From an uncultured Cohaesibacter sp. (GTDB taxonomy: Bacteria > Pseudomonadota > Alphaproteobacteria > Rhizobiales > Cohaesibacteraceae), in assembly GCF_963666525.1 (NCBI RefSeq), contig NZ_OY762905.1, forward strand, positions 3,637,501 to 3,701,500: a stretch of 64,000 nucleotides of DNA. Direction: 5' to 3'. A program made the position numbers and the translations under genes. Below, piece after piece: positions 61,842 through 64,000 of this stretch. Every line of letters begins with the position of its first letter. Within the stretch, counting starts at the first letter, position 1. The notes under the pieces are model-generated. The model made no database searches. It was not told the origin of the DNA and was given only the letters and a program-made list of their open reading frames with translations.

Positions 61842-62144
61842 TTCAATGGCGGCCTCAACTCAGCAAATGATCCGGTTAATCTGGATAGCTTCGCTTTCCT
61901 GCAAGAACCGTGTTCCTGCCTCTGCCCTTCTGGCTTGACGGTGTTGTGGATTGGAACCCGCGGCTACGCGCCCGCGTGTGTTTCATATCCCAAACGCACA
62001 CAAGGCGAAAAGGTTCCAACAAAATTCAAATAAAAATATGGCGCGATTTCAGGAACAAAGCGTGGTTTTCCCGCATTGGTCTGGTGTCTGGCAAACAACA
62101 ACAATGACAGACACGACAACAAACATCCTAAAGGAGAGTGCGTT
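61842..62144. other. divergent intergenic region, HWE kinase / YqjD-like gene
   Basis: 303 bases holding the minus-strand EcfG promoter. On the plus strand, GGAAC at 61953 (17 bases before CGTG) and GGAAC at 62052 (17 before CATT) are one-mismatch matches for the YqjD-like gene. Confidence 0.5.
61993..62017 (-). promoter_or_regulatory. EcfG-type promoter for the HWE kinase gene
   Basis: Minus strand GGAAC-N16-CGTT: -35 complement at 62013-62017, -10 complement at 61993-61996. About 150 bases before the kinase start. Confidence 0.72.
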
Positions 62145-62465
62145 ATGGCTGTTGCCAACAACAAAAGCGAAACCGCCAAGGAAACTGATCTGAACAAGCA
62201 GATCGAAGAGCTTCGCAATGACATCGCCAGCATCACGGAACTGCTTGCAAAGCGCGGGTCCGAAGATGTGATCAACCTGCAGGACCGTGCCCGTGGCGTG
62301 GCCAAGGCGGCCGTTGAGAAGGCGCAGGAGAAACTGACCGTCCTCAACGAGGACGCCGGTCGCGCTGAAGCCCGCATGATGCTGGAAATTCGCAAGAAGC
62401 CTCTGGCCGCCGTCGGTCTGGCCGCAGGGGTTGGCTTTCTGGCAGCGCTTCTGGTGCGCAAGTAA
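62145..62465 (+). CDS. DUF883 (YqjD/ElaB-like) membrane-anchored protein
   Basis: 106 residues with AAGGAGAGTGCGTT before the start. A helical charged N-terminus (LNKQIEELRNDIASITELLAKRG...AKAAVEKAQEKL) and a C-terminal hydrophobic helix (PLAAVGLAAGVGFLAALLVRK) are the family layout. E. coli relatives tether stationary-phase ribosomes to the inner membrane. It precedes a YqjE-like gene by 3 bases, as in the yqjDE arrangement. Confidence 0.87.
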   Translation: MAVANNKSETAKETDLNKQIEELRNDIASITELLAKRGSEDVINLQDRARGVAKAAVEKAQEKLTVLNEDAGRAEARMMLEIRKKPLAAVGLAAGVGFLAALLVRK

Positions 62466-62468
62466 CCC

Positions 62469-62882
62469 ATGGGCGCTCTTGTCTCCATCTTGGTCGATCT
62501 CGCCGGTCCCGGTATGAAGCGCGAGCTTCGCGGAGGCGTCGAGGACGGACTGCTGATTGTGGCATCCTCGATCGCCTTTCTGATCGGAACCGGCTTTGGT
62601 CTGCTGGCGCTGTATATCTGGCTGGAGCGCACTCTGGGGGGCCTGGAGGCGTCGATAATCCTCGCCGCTCTGGCCTTCTTTCTCAGCGCCATCGTGCTTT
62701 TGTTGCTGGCGCGTCGTCGTCGACTGAGGGCACGTCTGAGAGCCGCCGCGCGGGCTACCGCCGGTGTGGACTTTGCCACGACACGGGCGATCCTGCAGAT
62801 TATCAGCGCATCACCGATGCTGATGATGGCGTTGGGAGCCGGGATCACCGCTGCCGGATATGTTTCGCGCAAGCGGCGCTAG
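62469..62882 (+). CDS. YqjE/holin-superfamily III-like membrane protein
   Basis: 137 residues. Two strong TM helices (LIVASSIAFLIGTGFGLLALYIWL and IILAALAFFLSAIVLLLLA) separated by a short loop, a basic segment RRRRLRARLRAAARAT, and a C-terminal hydrophobic stretch. YqjE proteins of this type pair with YqjD. It looks holin-like, but no phage gene is near, so lysis is unlikely. Probably co-transcribed with the DUF883 gene. Confidence 0.75.
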   Translation: MGALVSILVDLAGPGMKRELRGGVEDGLLIVASSIAFLIGTGFGLLALYIWLERTLGGLEASIILAALAFFLSAIVLLLLARRRRLRARLRAAARATAGVDFATTRAILQIISASPMLMMALGAGITAAGYVSRKRR

Positions 62883-63026
62883 AGTCTTTGATTGCGCTCC
62901 ATGCCGATTTGAAATTTTGCCCGAGAATGAGGTCGGACGCCTTTGTGCCGGTCTGACCCCCATGCGCCCATCTGTGAGCGCAAGTCCTTACAGGTGCGGG
63001 CTTTTATTGGAAGAAAGGATCTCATT

Positions 63027-63536
63027 ATGACTGTTCAAGCTGTATTGCAGACTGCACCCAGTGAATCCCACCTTAACAATGGGCTGGACACCACCTATCG
63101 CAAGGATATGGCCGAGGCCCTGTCAGATATTCTGGGGGCTACCTACAAGCTGACCGTTGTCTGCCACATCTATCACTGGAATGTTGTCGGTCCGCTGTTC
63201 AAGTCGCTCCATGAGCTGACAGAGGATCACTACAACAATCTGTTCGTGGCTGCCGACGTCATTGCCGAGCGCATCCGCGCTCTTGATGCCCTGGCGCCCG
63301 TGCGGCAGGGCAACTTCGGTGCCTTCATGCCCGAGCGCGGCGAGGTAAAGGATCTCAAGGCCAAGGACATGGTCGAAGACCTGATCGTCATGCATGAGGA
63401 GCTGGTGCGTACCATGCGCCGCGCCGGGCAGGCCGCCGGCGACGCAGGCGATCTGGTGACCGAAGATATGCTGACCGCCCGTTTGACCTTCCATGAAAAG
63501 GCACTCTGGATGCTCCGGGCAATCGTCAGCGAGTGA
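63027..63536 (+). CDS. dps: Dps ferritin-like DNA-protection protein
   Basis: 169 residues. AAAGGA seven bases before the ATG at 63027. The ferroxidase region YHWNVVGPLFKSLHELTEDHYNNLF contains the His (of HWN) and the LHxxxEDHY residues that bind iron between subunits. A helical ferritin four-helix bundle follows (VAADVIAERIRALD, MVEDLIVMHEELVRTMRRAG). It stores iron and protects DNA from peroxide during stress. No perfect EcfG promoter was seen upstream. Confidence 0.93.
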   Translation: MTVQAVLQTAPSESHLNNGLDTTYRKDMAEALSDILGATYKLTVVCHIYHWNVVGPLFKSLHELTEDHYNNLFVAADVIAERIRALDALAPVRQGNFGAFMPERGEVKDLKAKDMVEDLIVMHEELVRTMRRAGQAAGDAGDLVTEDMLTARLTFHEKALWMLRAIVSE

Positions 63537-63570
63537 TCGCGAAGCCGGAAAGGGCAAGGCTCGCTTCCTG

Positions 63571-63609
63571 CCCCTCTTCATCCAGCAAGGATGGGGAGGG
63601 GTTCTTTTT
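63571..63609 (+). terminator. rho-independent terminator after dps
   Basis: CCCCTCTTCATCC...GGATGGGGAGGGG followed by TTCTTTTT. Imperfect but strong stem 34 bases after the stop. Confidence 0.75.
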
Positions 63610-63864
63610 GTGCCGACCCGGCGAGAGAGTAATCTGCTTTTGTGGGGAAGGCGTGTGGTGGGGGACCAGCTCGCGGAGCGTCTATCGAGACGATGTCGGA
63701 TGGAAGACAGAAAACACCCGGATCGACTGAAGAGGCGCCTCTGTCTTGGAAGAAGTGGATCTATTGGACCTCAAGGGGGATTGACCAAACAAAAGGCCCG
63801 ATGCGCTGGAGGCGCATCGGGCCGAAAGGGTATAACAGGATTTGGTGATGAAAAATTCGGGGCC
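63610..63864. other. intergenic between dps and the sigma-factor gene
   Basis: Apart from the hairpin at 63787-63823, nothing recognisable. Plus-strand open frames here have no ribosome binding site or family resemblance. Confidence 0.4.
63787..63823 (-). terminator. terminator of the ecfG-like gene
   Basis: GGCCCGATGCGC-N5-GCGCATCGGGCC, a perfect 12-base stem; on the minus strand it is followed by TTTTGTTTG. It lies 42 bases after the sigma-factor stop. Confidence 0.88.
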
Positions 63865-64000
63865 TCAGCTTACAAAGGCCTGGGAAACAACGGAAGCGGC
63901 AGTGTTGTCCGGATGATAGGTTCCATCTTCATCCAGCGACAGCAGCTCCTGAAGATGCGTCCGGGCCCGGTTCACCCGGCTCTTGATGGTGCCGACCTTG
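63865..64000 (-). CDS. ecfG: EcfG-type sigma factor (partial, C-terminal 44 residues)
   Basis: The minus strand from the right edge encodes KVGTIKSRVNRARTHLQELL, then a short tail ending VVSQAFVS and TGA at 63867-63865. The VGTIKSRVNRART segment is the recognition helix region 4.2 of an ECF sigma factor; the spelling with SRVNRAR is typical of EcfG. The N-terminal part, and probably nepR/phyR, lie outside the window. It would recognise the GGAAC-N16-CGTT promoters found in this window. Confidence 0.75.
   Translation of the reverse strand, partial: KVGTIKSRVNRARTHLQELLSLDEDGTYHPDNTAASVVSQAFVS

Noticed and set aside
62469-62882. Phage holin / prophage remnant
   Set aside because: Holin-like helices only; the upstream DUF883 gene makes it a YqjDE pair, and there are no other phage genes.

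Overview
The window reads as chromosomal DNA of a GC-rich alphaproteobacterium, most likely a marine or halotolerant member of the Hyphomicrobiales (a Cohaesibacter-like organism would fit, but this is inference). Supporting signs are a probable EcfG general-stress sigma factor at the right edge, an HWE-family histidine kinase, GGAAC-N16-CGTT promoters, a tripartite tricarboxylate transporter and a glucosylglycerol cassette. I found no rRNA, tRNA, CRISPR array, transposase or prophage module.

Layout. 1-16.4 kb: a redox/detoxification neighbourhood. It holds a DUF3737 beta-helix fragment, two cupins, four SDR/NADP-type oxidoreductases, a double carboxymuconolactone decarboxylase-like protein, three cyclophilin-like proteins, a P460-type cytochrome, a RibD-like reductase, a Tat-signal zinc alcohol dehydrogenase, a DUF2255 protein, two MFS exporters, and LysR and MarR regulators. 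16.8-36.4 kb: a 19.6 kb, tightly packed, one-direction locus centred on SrfB (actin/Hsp70-like ATPase) and SrfC (large GTPase). Around them lie membrane proteins with a shared N-terminal domain, a membrane-anchored trypsin-like protease, three VWA proteins, an ABC ATPase and FtsX/MacB-like permease, an FGE/SUMF1-like periplasmic protein and two lipoproteins. The ABC-permease-FGE-lipoprotein-VWA part resembles the TagTSRQ/PpkA envelope-signalling arm of type VI secretion, but no T6SS gene is present. This is the best candidate for an undescribed system. Three genes in it carry an in-frame amber codon or a frameshift.

36.6-38.2 kb: an L,D-transpeptidase/aspartoacylase fusion. 38.3-50.8 kb: a complete D-glucarate/galactarate catabolic island (gudD, tctCBA, garD, lacI-type regulator, fadR-type regulator, garL, garR, glycerate kinase). 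Sugar diacids enter through TctABC. GudD or GarD dehydrates them to 5-dehydro-4-deoxyglucarate, GarL cleaves that to pyruvate plus tartronate semialdehyde, GarR reduces the latter to glycerate, and the kinase feeds glycolysis.

51.3-55.1 kb: gpsA, a HAD phosphatase and ggpS form what looks like a glucosylglycerol (compatible solute) operon. 55.3-57.8 kb: a two-subunit PQQ dehydrogenase of SldBA type. 58.3-64 kb: an aldo/keto reductase, a double PRC-barrel protein, an HWE kinase, YqjD/YqjE-like membrane proteins, Dps and the C-terminus of the sigma factor. Three perfect EcfG-type promoters precede the PQQ dehydrogenase, the PRC-barrel gene and the HWE kinase, so this end looks like a general stress response regulon.
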